Below are positions 1 through 12,200 of a stretch of 64,000 bases of DNA, piece by piece. Every line of letters starts with the position of its first letter. Position 1 is the stretch's first letter. Under the pieces are notes generated by a model. That model saw only the letters and a list, made by a program, of their open reading frames with translations. It was not told the origin of the DNA and searched no databases. The position numbers were made by a program, and so were the translations under genes. The stretch comes from Aplidium turbinatum (lineage: Eukaryota; Chordata; Ascidiacea; Aplousobranchia; Polyclinidae), in assembly GCA_918807975.1 (NCBI GenBank), contig OU964932.1, positions 2,046,001 through 2,110,000 on the forward strand, in the 5' to 3' direction.

Positions 1-183
1 GAAAAATGAATCTCCTCATACCAAGAAAGCTTTCTTCTTCGGAAGCTAAGCCTGATAGCTTTGTAGACTCTGAACTCTGCAGGTGAATTTGTTGATTGGT
101 CAAACTTGAACCCACCAAATGTTATCAGACAATCTTAAAAGAAACGAATATAGACTACATACAGTTAATTAATGAAAAACTAT

Positions 184-276
184 CAGTAACCTCTCAGGTA
201 CATGTAGCTCCACACAAAATGAAATTTGCATGACCTTTCACTCTTTTTTATTTGTTTAAAAATAATGTCTAAAAAG
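184..276 (+). repeat. Direct repeat, copy 1 (intron)
   Basis: About 93 bases starting cagtaacctctcaggtacat are repeated at 761-855 with a few differences (AGCTC-ACACAAA-TGAAATTTGCATGAC core, then a T-run and TTTAAAAATA-TGT-TAAAAAG). The copies lie 577 bases apart in the same direction. No element family recognised. The rest of 1-1428 is AT-rich intron without a convincing exon. Confidence 0.7.
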
Positions 277-760
277 ACATTATTAAAAGTAACTACGGAC
301 AGTGGCCAATGTTTCGATCTTCCGATCTCTTTAGCGCAGTAAAATCAAAGTAGAAAGTTGTCTTCAAGTTTTGGGATGATAGTTTCTAAAAGTGATTGTC
401 ATAAGCCAATGAGAATTGATTTAATTTTTAATTTCGGACTCCAGCGAAACGTAAGTTTATCGCCAATTGAAAGTGTGTTTTTTTTTTGAGAAAAGTTGTG
501 CTAAGCAATGAATGGAATTTGTTAAAAATAAAAACTTGAGAAGAAGATAGGATTTTGTCACTAAGCTAGAACATAACAATCATCTGAGATGAATCCAAAA
601 TACAAGAAATTGAATACTAGCGGCACATGTAAGTATTAAGATTGAAAGAAAATGAAGAGGAGTACCAGCAAACATCTATAGGATTGGCCCATGATACAAG
701 AGAAGGATCCACAAAAGATGCAAAGTTATATGCATAAATCAACAAGTGAATAAAAATAAC

Positions 761-855
761 AGTAACCTCTCAAGTATATGTAGCTCGACACAAAGTGAAA
801 TTTGCATGACTTTTGACTCTTTTTTTTTATTTCTTTAAAAATAGTGTTTAAAAAG
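761..855 (+). repeat. Direct repeat, copy 2 (intron)
   Basis: Second copy of the repeat at 184-276, same orientation. The two may be ends or subrepeats of one larger element; no inverted termini were seen. Confidence 0.7.
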
Positions 856-1054
856 GCAAAAGAAAATAAGCCAAAAAATTAAAGATTAAATAAGTTTAAA
901 GAAATAAAAAAAAAAAAAAATAGTCAAAAGTTATCCAAATTACCTAATTACCACTAATATCACCTAACATGATACGAAAACCACACATCAGCCGCAATCG
1001 AGCTTCAAAAGGGATGGAGCTGAACATGCTTTTTGTTATAAATCGAACTTTAAG

Positions 1055-1147
1055 AATAATTTGAGAAAAATGTGAATACTATAATATTAACTTACTCCTA
1101 AAGGTCGTCGTTTATATTATAGTATTCACATTTTTTGCTCAAATTTA
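1055..1147. repeat. Palindromic hairpin / MITE-like
   Basis: Arms of about 32 bases (TTGAG..AAAATGTGAATACTATAATAT and its near-perfect complement) flank a loop of about 23 bases. It could be a small fold-back transposon. No target duplication identified. Confidence 0.6.
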
Positions 1148-1428
1148 TTGATACTTTTGTATCTGCTTTACGCGGATCCTCGATTGACTTTACGTTGATA
1201 CGGCTTTAAAGTAATTGCCCCCTTTTTTTAATAATTTAAGAATAATGCTTTAGTTTGTCCAGGAAAAGTTTTCATAAAAAGATGACGTAGAATATGCAAT
1301 GGATCAATGAATAGAAAATCGTCTCATATATCAAATGCGAAACCATTTCAAAAGTATCATTTGTACAACTTCACTACTCCGCCGTGTGGTTTGCATAGTT
1401 AATTGCTGATGTGGTATTCTTACAAAAG

Positions 1429-3283
1429 GTGAAACTTTGACCATCGACGGGGACGGATTCGGGACTTCCAAAGGACAAGTTTATTTTGGAGATAGTTTGA
1501 TTGACGATGTGACGTCATGGGCCGACACCCAGATCGTTCTCACAACTCTATCGCTTCCGCATGGCACTTATGATGTCAAAGTCGTGCTTCAACCAATCGG
1601 ATGCATGGAACCGAAGTAATCCAGAACATTAAGTTCAAACAAGAATTGTATCAATTTACTTATTGATGTGTGTTTAGGATTCTATCTTACATTGATAATA
1701 ATAAGTGAAAATTGCTGCTACCTGTTGCATTGCAGAAAGAGTGGAAGTAACTTTGACCATGATGTTGCTTTATCCCTTTATGAAACATCAATCAAGCATG
1801 CTGATGTCTTTTATAGCCTATTTAAAAAGGAATTTGTGGTGAAGGTTCAAACTATTTTTTTATTTTCTTTCGCACGACAGCGCGTAAACTACAGTTATAA
1901 CACCCAGATATATAAAGACGTCGATTACGATGCTGGTGGCCTGGCATACTTAGATAGCAGCAAAACACCACAGGGTCAACAAAGTAAAAAAAATAAAAAA
2001 CAATAAGGAAAAAAATAACAATGAAAAAACAAGAAACAAAGTTAGAAACAATAACAGGCAGCAACAGGAAGCGTACCATAGTGGTGGCAAGTTTATGGTA
2101 GGGCGGTAGGCCTAATGAAAAACAATATTATAAGTATAGCCGATTAAGCTGTAGATACTGTTCTAAGAAAGCGGGAAGATAAAGTTTGGCAATGTGCTAC
2201 AGGTTAATATGACTTCCAGCCATTGTAGAAAATAGCTTGTTTTAGTAGGCTACCTAGTAGGTTTTAAATAAGCAATAAATAGAGCAAGAAATAGGTCAAA
2301 AATGCACAACAACATCTATGGCCACCTAAAGATATGGCCTGATTTGTCACATTTTGCAGACATTTCCAGGTTTTTCTAACTTTGGGCGAACGTTTAAATA
2401 AATTTTTCTAAAAATTAGATTTTTACGCTTTCTTTATTCTTTTCCCCAGATGACACAATAGGTTTTAACATCCTCACATGTTGAAAAACAAAGAAAATTT
2501 GATTTCGAAGATTTTAGTCAGACTGTTAATTTTCAATAACAGTCTGATTTTGCGTTTTTCAACTTACTTTTTCTCATTTGCTACTGCTTCCCCAAGGCAA
2601 CAAAAAAGTTTTATGTCATTAGGAAACCGCAAAAAGTAAAAACATCTCAAAAAATGTCAGTCAAGCATTAGCAGTAGCTGTAATCAAAATCTGCAAAATG
2701 TGACAAATCAGGCCGCATCTCCAGGTGGCCATGCAACATCATGTTATATCTCTCATACTTTTTCTCACACTATTTGTAGTTTTTGAAGTTTTCTTGGGTG
2801 TACTGGATCTATTTTTTCCGACGAGGATGTGCGGTGCTGCGCCGAAATCGTTCACCGAAATTGACAGAGTGAAGTTTTCCGCTTGTTTCCGCTTATTGTC
2901 TGCAAATTGTTTCATCCACTAGGTAGCGGTAAACCGAGAGCTGTCCTTAGAATGCGTTGCTCAAGCGCACAATCCGAGAGTCGAACCAGCGCCGTTTGAT
3001 CAAGAAGTTTCTTCATTCATGAAAGTTTGCTGCTGTACATACAATGTTTTGTTTCACAGGTCAGTCTCTTACACGTTTGAAGTGTCATCCATCAGCCCCA
3101 CCTCGGGATCTCTTGCTGGGGGAACCATAGTAACCATTACCGGACAAGGATTAACATGCGACACGTCACTGAAGTTTGGTGACGTCACGTGTAATTGCTT
3201 AACCGCAACCGGCACAAGTTTGACTTGCGAGACGTCATCGGCGGCTTCGAGCTACACCATCACGAATTCTGGCCTGCATCCAA
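1429..3283 (+). CDS. PKHD1L1: PKHD1L1 exons: IPT/TIG repeats, first block
   Basis: Two exons: 1429-1615 and 3060-3283. The first enters in phase 1 and carries the second half of an IPT repeat (LTIDGDGFGT, then a beta-strand stretch ending GTYDVKVVL). The second opens a new IPT with ISPTSGSLAGGTIVTITG and ends in phase 1. IPT/TIG domains are immunoglobulin-like folds of extracellular receptors. The exon that should precede 1429 is not in the window. Two-exon IPT repeats split near the G-G-T-x-x-T-I-x-G motif are repeated further along the gene. Confidence 0.9.
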
Positions 3284-6200
3284 GTAAGACGTCATTTGGT
3301 ATCATGACAACATTTGTGATGATGACGTCATCTCCACTTTTGATCATGGATTTTATTATGTTGTATTTGAATTCATTATTAGAAAGATGATATATTGTTT
3401 TTACGAGCTTCTACTTAATTGCTTATAAATTTGATTCAATTTATTTAAAGTTTCTCAATTTACACAGCCACACTGAGATAGTTTTCTGCAACATGAGTTC
3501 GTCATTTTTTATGACATCCAAGTATAATTTTGTATCATTTGACTATTTTTGTGATTTTTCGCTTTCGAGTTTTTTGTTCAATGCCTTGAACTATCGAAGC
3601 GTAAATCTTAAATTTAGTAAATTTGTTACTGCATAAAAATTGTCTGCCACCGCTGAGGTAAAAAATGTAGGTAAAATATCTCCTCGAAAAAAATCTCCCA
3701 CAAAATATCAACCCAGAAAAAATATCTACTCTGTCAGTTGAGCTACAACAATTGAAAGTTATCCGTAATAGTAGAGTGTAGTTGTATTGGACACTGTCAG
3801 AGTTGCCATTGTTGATACTGTGTTCTTTCAATTTTAAAGTGTGTCATGAAATATCAACAGCAATTTGAAGTTACTGTAATTTTGTTTATACGTGTTAAGC
3901 TGCTCAAAATACTGTGAGAGGTTTCGTTTCATGATTACAGCTTGACGTTTAATCAAGAAAAAGCACCAGAAGGCCTACTGTACCACAGTGAGTAGTTAAG
4001 TCGAACCGATTAACAAGTTTTGATATCCTCGTTATCCTGTTGGACATTTTTTAGAGAGATATTTTTCTGGTGGATATTTTTAAGGAGATTAATCTCTGGG
4101 AGATTTTTCCAATTGGCGATTACCTTTCTTAAAAGCTAAACTTTAAGAGGATACAGAATCAACCCTTGCTATAAAAGTTGGTTGTAATATTAAAGTACTT
4201 TTTAAAGAGTGGGCTAGTTTCGAGGTAATTTTATCACATAGGCTACTGTAGGCTACCAGGTGGAATGCGTTGATTGTCATCCGTGTTCTGTTAATTTGTA
4301 CTTTTTGCGTAACATCAGACCCGTTCAAATTTCTAACTGCTTAATTTTTTCGATGCCTCCAGCCGTATCGCCAACATGTTTTTGTGGATCTGAGAAGCGG
4401 CTGTTATTGTGTGTTCTGTTATCACTGTAATTGTTATCTTTTTGCCAACTGTGTGTTTGGAATTTGTTGGGAAGCAAACTTTCTCTTTTGTTTCTTAAAT
4501 TTTAGGATTAAAATTAGTGATGAAGCCTTGACAATCAGTGACTATAAATCGCTTACAATCGAAGTAGCGGCGCTAACCCAAACAATAATTTGTTGTTTTG
4601 CAGCTTTCGGCATCGGATACGGTTGGTCGCCCTCGACACGCAGAGTCGTCGTCGGTGATCACGTGACATGGGCGTGGTCAGTGCCGATCGAGGTGTCGGG
4701 TGCCGCGATTGGATTATTCACTACCGCCGACTCTTCAAGCAAGGAGTATGACAATAATGGCTTTCAATTTGAACCATCTGCTTCAGGTGCGACCAGTTTC
4801 CATTTAGAGCTTTCAAACTGTTTCATAACAAACATAGTTTTGGAGTAAAATGGTTGGAACGTCTGGTCAATCCAATCAAAAAATAAAGAGCTTAAAATCA
4901 TAAATGTAAATACTACACATTCATGCTCAGCAACGTTTTGAAAAGTATGCTGCATTTATCTTTAGTGAGTGTAAATGCACTGAAAGAAGAAAATTTTACA
5001 CGCACTGAAGATGAAGACAGTTTAGTTTTCGAAACGTTTGCTGAACATGAGTTGGGTGTCTGCATTTTAGGATTTTTATTTTTTGATTAAACATAGTTTT
5101 GTTTTAACAGTTTGAAACGATATTGATTATTTCAATACTTTCGGCCTAAACAAATTGTTGATCGTGTAGGCCGACACACTGTCGTTATCAACACGGTTGG
5201 TGACATCCAATACGGCAGCGGATGCGTGGATGATGAAACAACGTGTGGTGTGTTCATGCGTGGAATCATACGCTCCGTCGCCGCATCAACACTAACACGC
5301 ACACTTATTGTGTCCTTGAACAGCCAGGAGGCTTCATACTCGGTGAGTGGAAACCTATAGGAAGTGATGCTTTCTTGTCAAACGTAGATTGAAAATAATT
5401 AATCTGTCGCATTGCGCGAAGAAGCGCTATAGCGTCCATAGAATGCTGTGTAAAACTTCCTGATGGGTAAACGCAATTGCAGAAAAACAATAAGTTTTGA
5501 CGTGTACACCGAAAACGTAAAGAATACTATGAAACTATACCTGTTGAAATGATGTGAATAAACGTCGCATTAACTGGACTAAAGAAATAATTGTTATTCT
5601 GTGATCGAACCACGCATAGTTGAAAGTCTTCATAATTATTAAATAAGTCATTATAACGGCGCAAGAGTACATTTATTGACTAATTTATTACTTGTTTTTT
5701 TTTGTTTTTTTTTTTAAATTGCATTAAATAGCATCAAACATAGATTTTAATAAATTATTGTAAAAGTGTACTGTTTAGCAAGGAGCTAATTCTTTTTCCT
5801 TGTACCTCAATCAAGTTATGGTTTCTTATTTTAGTCTGGCAGTTATGAATTCACGTTTGACACAAGCCTCACCCCCAAAGTAACCAACATAACCCCCAGA
5901 AGCGGCACCACTGACGACATCATTCAGATAACAGGTTTGATAGTTAAAGCACTTGTTTCAGAATAATGATGATTGCTTCACCGGCTTTATCAAACCGTTG
6001 TTTCATGCATTGTTACGTTTGTATTGTCAGGTTCTTGGTTCACTGCCGGCCCAAAAGTGACTGTTGGAGGAAAAACATGTGAATTAATCTCTTCTTCTGC
6101 GACTTCTGCTTCATGCAAGGTCCTATCAACCGAAGGTCTTACTGTAGGTGAGAAGAAAATTAATGCAATGCCATAACTGTACTGAATTAATCAGATGGGA

Positions 6201-9200
6201 TCGCTTAAATATTTTTATGAGCATAGTCAAATCTATTGTGTAAGCTACCGTTTTAACAATAGTGCACACTTACAATGATGCTAACGCCAAACTATTCTGT
6301 TGCTGCAGGTACCTATCACGAGGTGGTCGTGACAGTAGACGGGACTGGGAGAGCACGAAACGAAATCCGCAACATTAAAGATCGAACATTCGTGCTGCTA
6401 CCTCTTGTGACGTCAATATCTCCAACGGAGGGTTCGCTTTCTGGTGGAACTAAAGTTTACATTCAGGTATCTTGCCTCTACAACGATTTTCTATTTACAC
6501 ACAAAGCATTCTGTGTTGCGCGATAAACGGTAACTATTACGTTACTACAAAGGTTCCGCCACGCTTTGTCGTCAGAAACCTTGTTGATTTTTCTAAACAT
6601 CATCGCAATGTTAATATGATTTTCCTGTTGGCGACGATTGGACTTTGTTGATGAGTTAGTCAGAATCTTTTTACGAAAGTTTAAGCAACAACGAAATTGC
6701 CATCTTCCTTGTAAGACGGATCCTAGCGCGCCACCTCGCTTACTCTTGTTCGACTATCACACCAGGGATCCGGATTCTGCGATGTTTCTTCTGCTGACTG
6801 TTCGCTAACAATCTCAATGAGCGGAGGAAGTACTTGTGATCCGATAGAGAGCAACTACAACACAATCACTTGCATTACAAGGGCTCCTCCGATCGCCTCT
6901 AGTGGAGAGGTCGTAGTCACAGTAAGGTGAGGACGTGGTGAGGATAATTGAACAATGCTGGTTCTGCGTGAAGTCTCAAAGCAATTTAGTTAAAAATGTT
7001 TCGCCTTAACATCACCAATTTACTCCAATAAACTTTTTTCCTTTTTGTTATTTTATTAAATGTGTCTCAATCAAGGCAGGAAAGGAGCTAAAAACCACCA
7101 TTGGGATTGGCATCTTGAAAGTTTTTAAAAAAGTTTTATTGTTCATGCTATATCGCCTTTCACCATAGACTGCTTTCTTCTTTTTATTTGGGTATTTAGT
7201 TTTATTTTCTCAAACTAATGTCAGAAATACGTATTTTTATGTCAAAATAGATTGTTTTCTTATCTCCGTTTAGTTGAGATATTGATTTGATCACCATCAC
7301 TTTTGTTCGCATATAAACATAAGGCCGTTAGCCTACACTGACATGCACATGAATTCAAACACGAAGTGAAGCGATTTGCAAGTCGGAAATTCATTATGAA
7401 AACGTCACAGACAGTCATTGTTGACCTGTCTTGTTTGCCATGCTGGCTCAATTCAGAACTTTTTGAAAAAAATGTTTATCCCTGAATTGCTGTTTCATGC
7501 CACAATCATGCAACCAATCATTTGAAAAAAATTTAAATTGTAGAATAATTTTTATGATTTTGTCTATTGTAACCTTATGGTAGAAATCCTCCATGAGCAA
7601 TGGTACGGGTATTTGATAAAACATACAAAAGTCAATAGGTCTTTCAGAGCCGCGTGATGTTGAGCCGGGCGCGTAACCACTGAGCTAACGCGGCGGACAT
7701 TTATCAACATCGTGAATCTGGGGTGGTAAAAGGATTGACCCTTGGCCCCAGACGCTCACACCACCACAACGAACTTATAAATCAAACCGAAAAATGCCTA
7801 ATCCCTTTCAATCTCTTCCCTCATCAATGTGTTTGATTGAAATTCTTTTTTGATATTTGATTTCACAGAAATAAAAAACACTTACGCATAAAGACGTCGT
7901 TGGCATTTGAACAAGCATAAAAATTGTCTTTTCATGTAATATGCTTCTGTATTCTAGCACAAGTGCACCCAAGTCAGTGTATGGTATCTCTTTACAATTG
8001 AATCTTCAAATTCTGTAGTTAGTCTATCACAAAGGATAGGTTATGAAATGCAACAAAAAGCATTAATTGTGGCATGCTGTTCAGCATTAAAATAGTTCTC
8101 AAATTTTCTTGCAACGAAGATGGGCATCAATAAATGGAAAAAGTTGATTTTAAAAATGTTCATGTTCTTTCATGAAGTTGCTAATGTGTTAATTTTGGGC
8201 TGATGTGTTATGTTACTGCATGGTAGCCCAAGTGTTGCCCATTGACAATTATTCAGAAATTAGTTTAAAGCAAGATTCATCTCAATCAAATTCATCAAAG
8301 CATAATAATGTTAGCACGTTGTACGTACAGAACTTATAACCAGAAAGAAATTATTGGATTTATCTCTTGACTCTTGATGCCTTATAATCCCAAGACCTAG
8401 TTGCAAATTTCCTTTTTAGTAGGTTTACCAAAATATTTTTTAAACTTGGAGTTTCTTTTTACATTACGTAAGTTAACAAATATGCAGAAGATGTTGCAAC
8501 CGCCTTGCCAAATCCTTCAACTAATAACTTACTTCGGTCACAAGCACGTTTTATCGTTCGCGTTTTGTCACTTCTACCTTTTTCTCGACTTTTTCTATGT
8601 TGACGTGCAATGTTTTGATATGATGGTCAGAAATAAAAACAACTGAAATGAACTGAAATATCATCGCAAGATGATTTCAGATTGGTTTAGAATAATTTTG
8701 TTAAACCTCGAATTTTGAATAGTTTTAAATGGATAACATCTGTGCATCTACCTCTTCAAAATAGCACCGTTTTTGCACCGTGCACACCAGATGAAGAGCA
8801 CTAGTTTAGACTTTAATAGGCCTACCACATAACCACTAATAAATGTAGAGTTTTGTGAAGATCTCTAATAACAAAAATTATTACCTTATGACTAAACTCT
8901 CAAAAATTTATTTTTTCACCCCAAAACTGAAAATCCGGTTTTCTGTTAAACTGGAAGCTTTCAGAAACTTCACGCAATTCAGTTAACCAAATTCTCGACC
9001 TAATACCACAAAAGGTGAAAACATTTCTTTTAAAGCGAGGAAAATACAGCCCTTAGGTCCTTCTGTTAAACAAGCTTTGCTGATCAAAATAAGTCTTTGA
9101 CAAACTTTCATCCGTACATTGGTAGTTCCGTGCCTTCGACTTGTGCAAGCACTTGCAACTTTGCGTATGCCGCCATTGCAACTCCATCTGTTACGTCATG

Positions 9201-12200
9201 GATGAGTGACAACGCAGCTGACCTCACGATGACGTTCACAGGATCAGGTGCTCATTTGCAGTTTTATTGATAGTGACAGGAATTGTTTGTAAATTTAATC
9301 TTGGCATTCCTATAAATGATTTTACCTCAATGATCTCAAACTTACACCCGGGGCAAAGTTGCCACGAGGTTGAAGCTGAGCTCCACAAGGTTCCCTGCTA
9401 GCACGAACTTGCTTCTTGACGTTTCCTCAGCATCACTTACTTATTTTTTTGAATGCGGTTAACAATCTCTTGGGTTTCACCTAACACCAAATTGCTTTTA
9501 ATTTTATTACAGGCTTCTCAACTGACAACAGTGATATCACTGTTGCGTTGACATCGAATGAAATCACGGAGTCTTGTGTAGTGACGTCAGCGAGCGAGAC
9601 TGAGGTGGTATGCAGCATTAGTGAATTTCCGGTCGGTCCAAATATGATATCTATCAGTGTCGCTGGGAAAGGTACATCGGCCACTTGTGATGTTTCTGTT
9701 TCATCTCTATAAAGAGACTTTTGTTTAACTGTTCTGTTAACCGTCGTCATGTACAAACGTTTACGCTCTTTTGGTTGTAATGAATCGACGATGAAAAGGA
9801 TTTCTAAAATTTTGTTTTAACTATGAAGTTCGAATGAGGAATTTTAAGATTTCTGTTGCAATTGCTTTCGCGTTGTAGCCAGGGAGTCGAACCGAACCCG
9901 AACCGGATTTTTGTAAACCGGTTTTGGTGCGATTTTGTCTGAACCTTAACCGGAACTGAACCGAAAATTTGAGTTAGCTTAAACCCTAACCGAACCCGAA
10001 CCGGTTGAAAAAAGCGGTTCACTCCAGCATTACGTCATTGTTCGCATTGTGGTAAGTGAAGCTGTACGTAGCATGTTGTTATCTTGGAGGCCACATTGTA
10101 CTGATGAATTATAGCCTATTCCGTAACACACGATCCACTATCATCGATGCTTTGGAGAGGAATTTTTTGAGGTAAACAACTTCTGTTCTGTGACATCATA
10201 GACAATATAGTTTGATTGTAACTTGTGCAACAAACAACAAAGGCAAGTTAATTGAGCAAAGCAGTGTTGAGATCAGTGTTGCCAACCTTGCGGTTTTCAC
10301 GCCCAATTTGGCTAGTTAGTAGTTGGGCAATAGTAGGCCTAGGCCTAATTTTGTCGGACCCGAACCGGAACTTATAAAACCGGTTTTAAGTTTCTTCGAA
10401 CCTGAACCGGAACTGAACCAAATTTTGAAACAATCTTTGAACCAGAACCGGACCCGAACCGGAAAAATCAAACGGTTCGACTCCCTGGTTGTAGCAGGCG
10501 CTTGGTTTCTTGTGCATCATATGCTGATTTGTTCTCATTAGATGTTGCTTGTTGAATTTGCTGCAACGCGCATACCTGACTGATTGTGTCAAGGAGTGGC
10601 AGTTCAAGTATTTTAAATGTGGTTTAACTTTCATTAAAACTGAATTCAATTTTTAGCAAATTAAATGCAATATGCAGCTAAAGGAATGTCTTGTAAACAT
10701 TGATGGCAATGTTTTGTTTGTCGTACCCAGGCTTACACCCGGTTGTTGAAAGATTTAGATTAAGTGGACGGGAAGGCAAGGAAGCCAATCTTCGTGTACA
10801 CCTTCAGGCGTGCCTTTAAGTGTCCTGCCACAGACACAGCCGCATGCTCTCGAGCGGTGTCGAACCGGCGCCCTTTCGATTGCCGTTCAAAGGTTCTCAT
10901 CACTCGGCTATGCAGCCGACAATTGATGGCATTTATGAATCTGTGGAATGCGTTCTTCTTGCTCGTGCAAGCAATTGAAATGACGCTAAAATCGCACTAC
11001 ATCCTAAGTGATTGGTGGTCTTTCCGCTTTTCAGGGTTTGCAGAATTTGGTGAATCCGCCATCATCGACAACACGGCATTGACTCCTAACTTGACGCCAT
11101 CTAGCGGAAGCACTAAAGGAGGAACGGAACTCACAATTATTGGTAACACGTTTTCCTGACAATCGCCCATGAAAAATGGTTTAAAACTGCATTTTGGCAG
11201 CCAACTTTTGGCAGCCAACTTTTGGCAGCCAACTTTTGGCAGCCAACTTTTGGCCACCAACTTTTGGCCGCCAACATAGATAAGGTTTATCGCCTACATG
11301 ACTTCCTTGATGGCTCACTTCCAAAATGTAAATTTAAGAAACAAGGAATTCGACTCAAACAAAATCTCTGAATGCTTCCGAACTTATTTTCAGTTTCTTG
11401 TTTTTGTTGTCATAGGCAACGGATTCATCGGCGATGATTCTACAACAGTTACCATTGGCAATAAAATTTGTGTCATCACTTCAATTACGTATTCCTTGAT
11501 CACCTGCGTCACTGGCTCTGGCGCTGCTGGCAGTGTTGACGTCAAAGTGACGTCAAATGACGAGTCATATCCTTCCGCCAACTTCGATTATTCCGACAGT
11601 GCGACACCAACTGTCACGTCGATCACACCATCTGAAGGTGAAGCAGATTGTTTCTAAACATTGGCCAGGTCCAATTTGGGAGCGTGGCTACTTTTGATGG
11701 CTAGACAGACTGGATGCATAACATAACACTTCGCTGTGGGGTAGAAAATAAACTGAATTTTTTTCCACCCAAGAGGTTTAACGTAGAGAATTGCTTTTCT
11801 TAAAAGCATTAATCTTAGTCTCAGTCTTACCAAGAAATCGCACATATTTCAATAGTAACAACACGGTTTATGCTTTAATGATGTGAGCAATGTAAACTGC
11901 TCATTGGCAACCTTCGAGATTCATTGAACGATGCAAAATCTGACGTGCTGTGACTGTGATTTCAACAAGGATTTTGAGGCCAAACAACTCACAAGGCGTT
12001 AGTCTAAATATAAGAACCAAACAAACAACGATAAATAGTTGCTCAAGTGTTGTGGATACAATTAAGTTATTATGAAAGTCGTTGCAAAATATTTGCTGAA
12101 AGCAACGATTTCAAAACAGCGTTGTTTGCAGATGTCAGTGGGAGCACAGTCACAATCGACGGCTCTGGTTTCGGCACTGCTGTTGATGACGTCTCCGTGT

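Noticed and set aside
4357-4415. Possible small exon TVSPTCFCGSEKRLLL after a CCTCCAG acceptor
   Set aside because: Exon 3060-3283 joins exon 4604-4786 directly in phase, and including this segment would shift the frame.
4787-5169. CTGAAGATGAAGACAGTTTAGTTTTCGAAACG-type snippet, with similar ones near 39750 and 41220
   Set aside because: They look alike (a GAAGA ... AAACG or GACGT pattern seen at ends of some retroelements) but are too short and diverged to define an element here.
10834-10920. Leucine tRNA gene on the minus strand
   Set aside because: Boxes A and B are present but the acceptor and anticodon stems do not pair and a SINE-like body follows.
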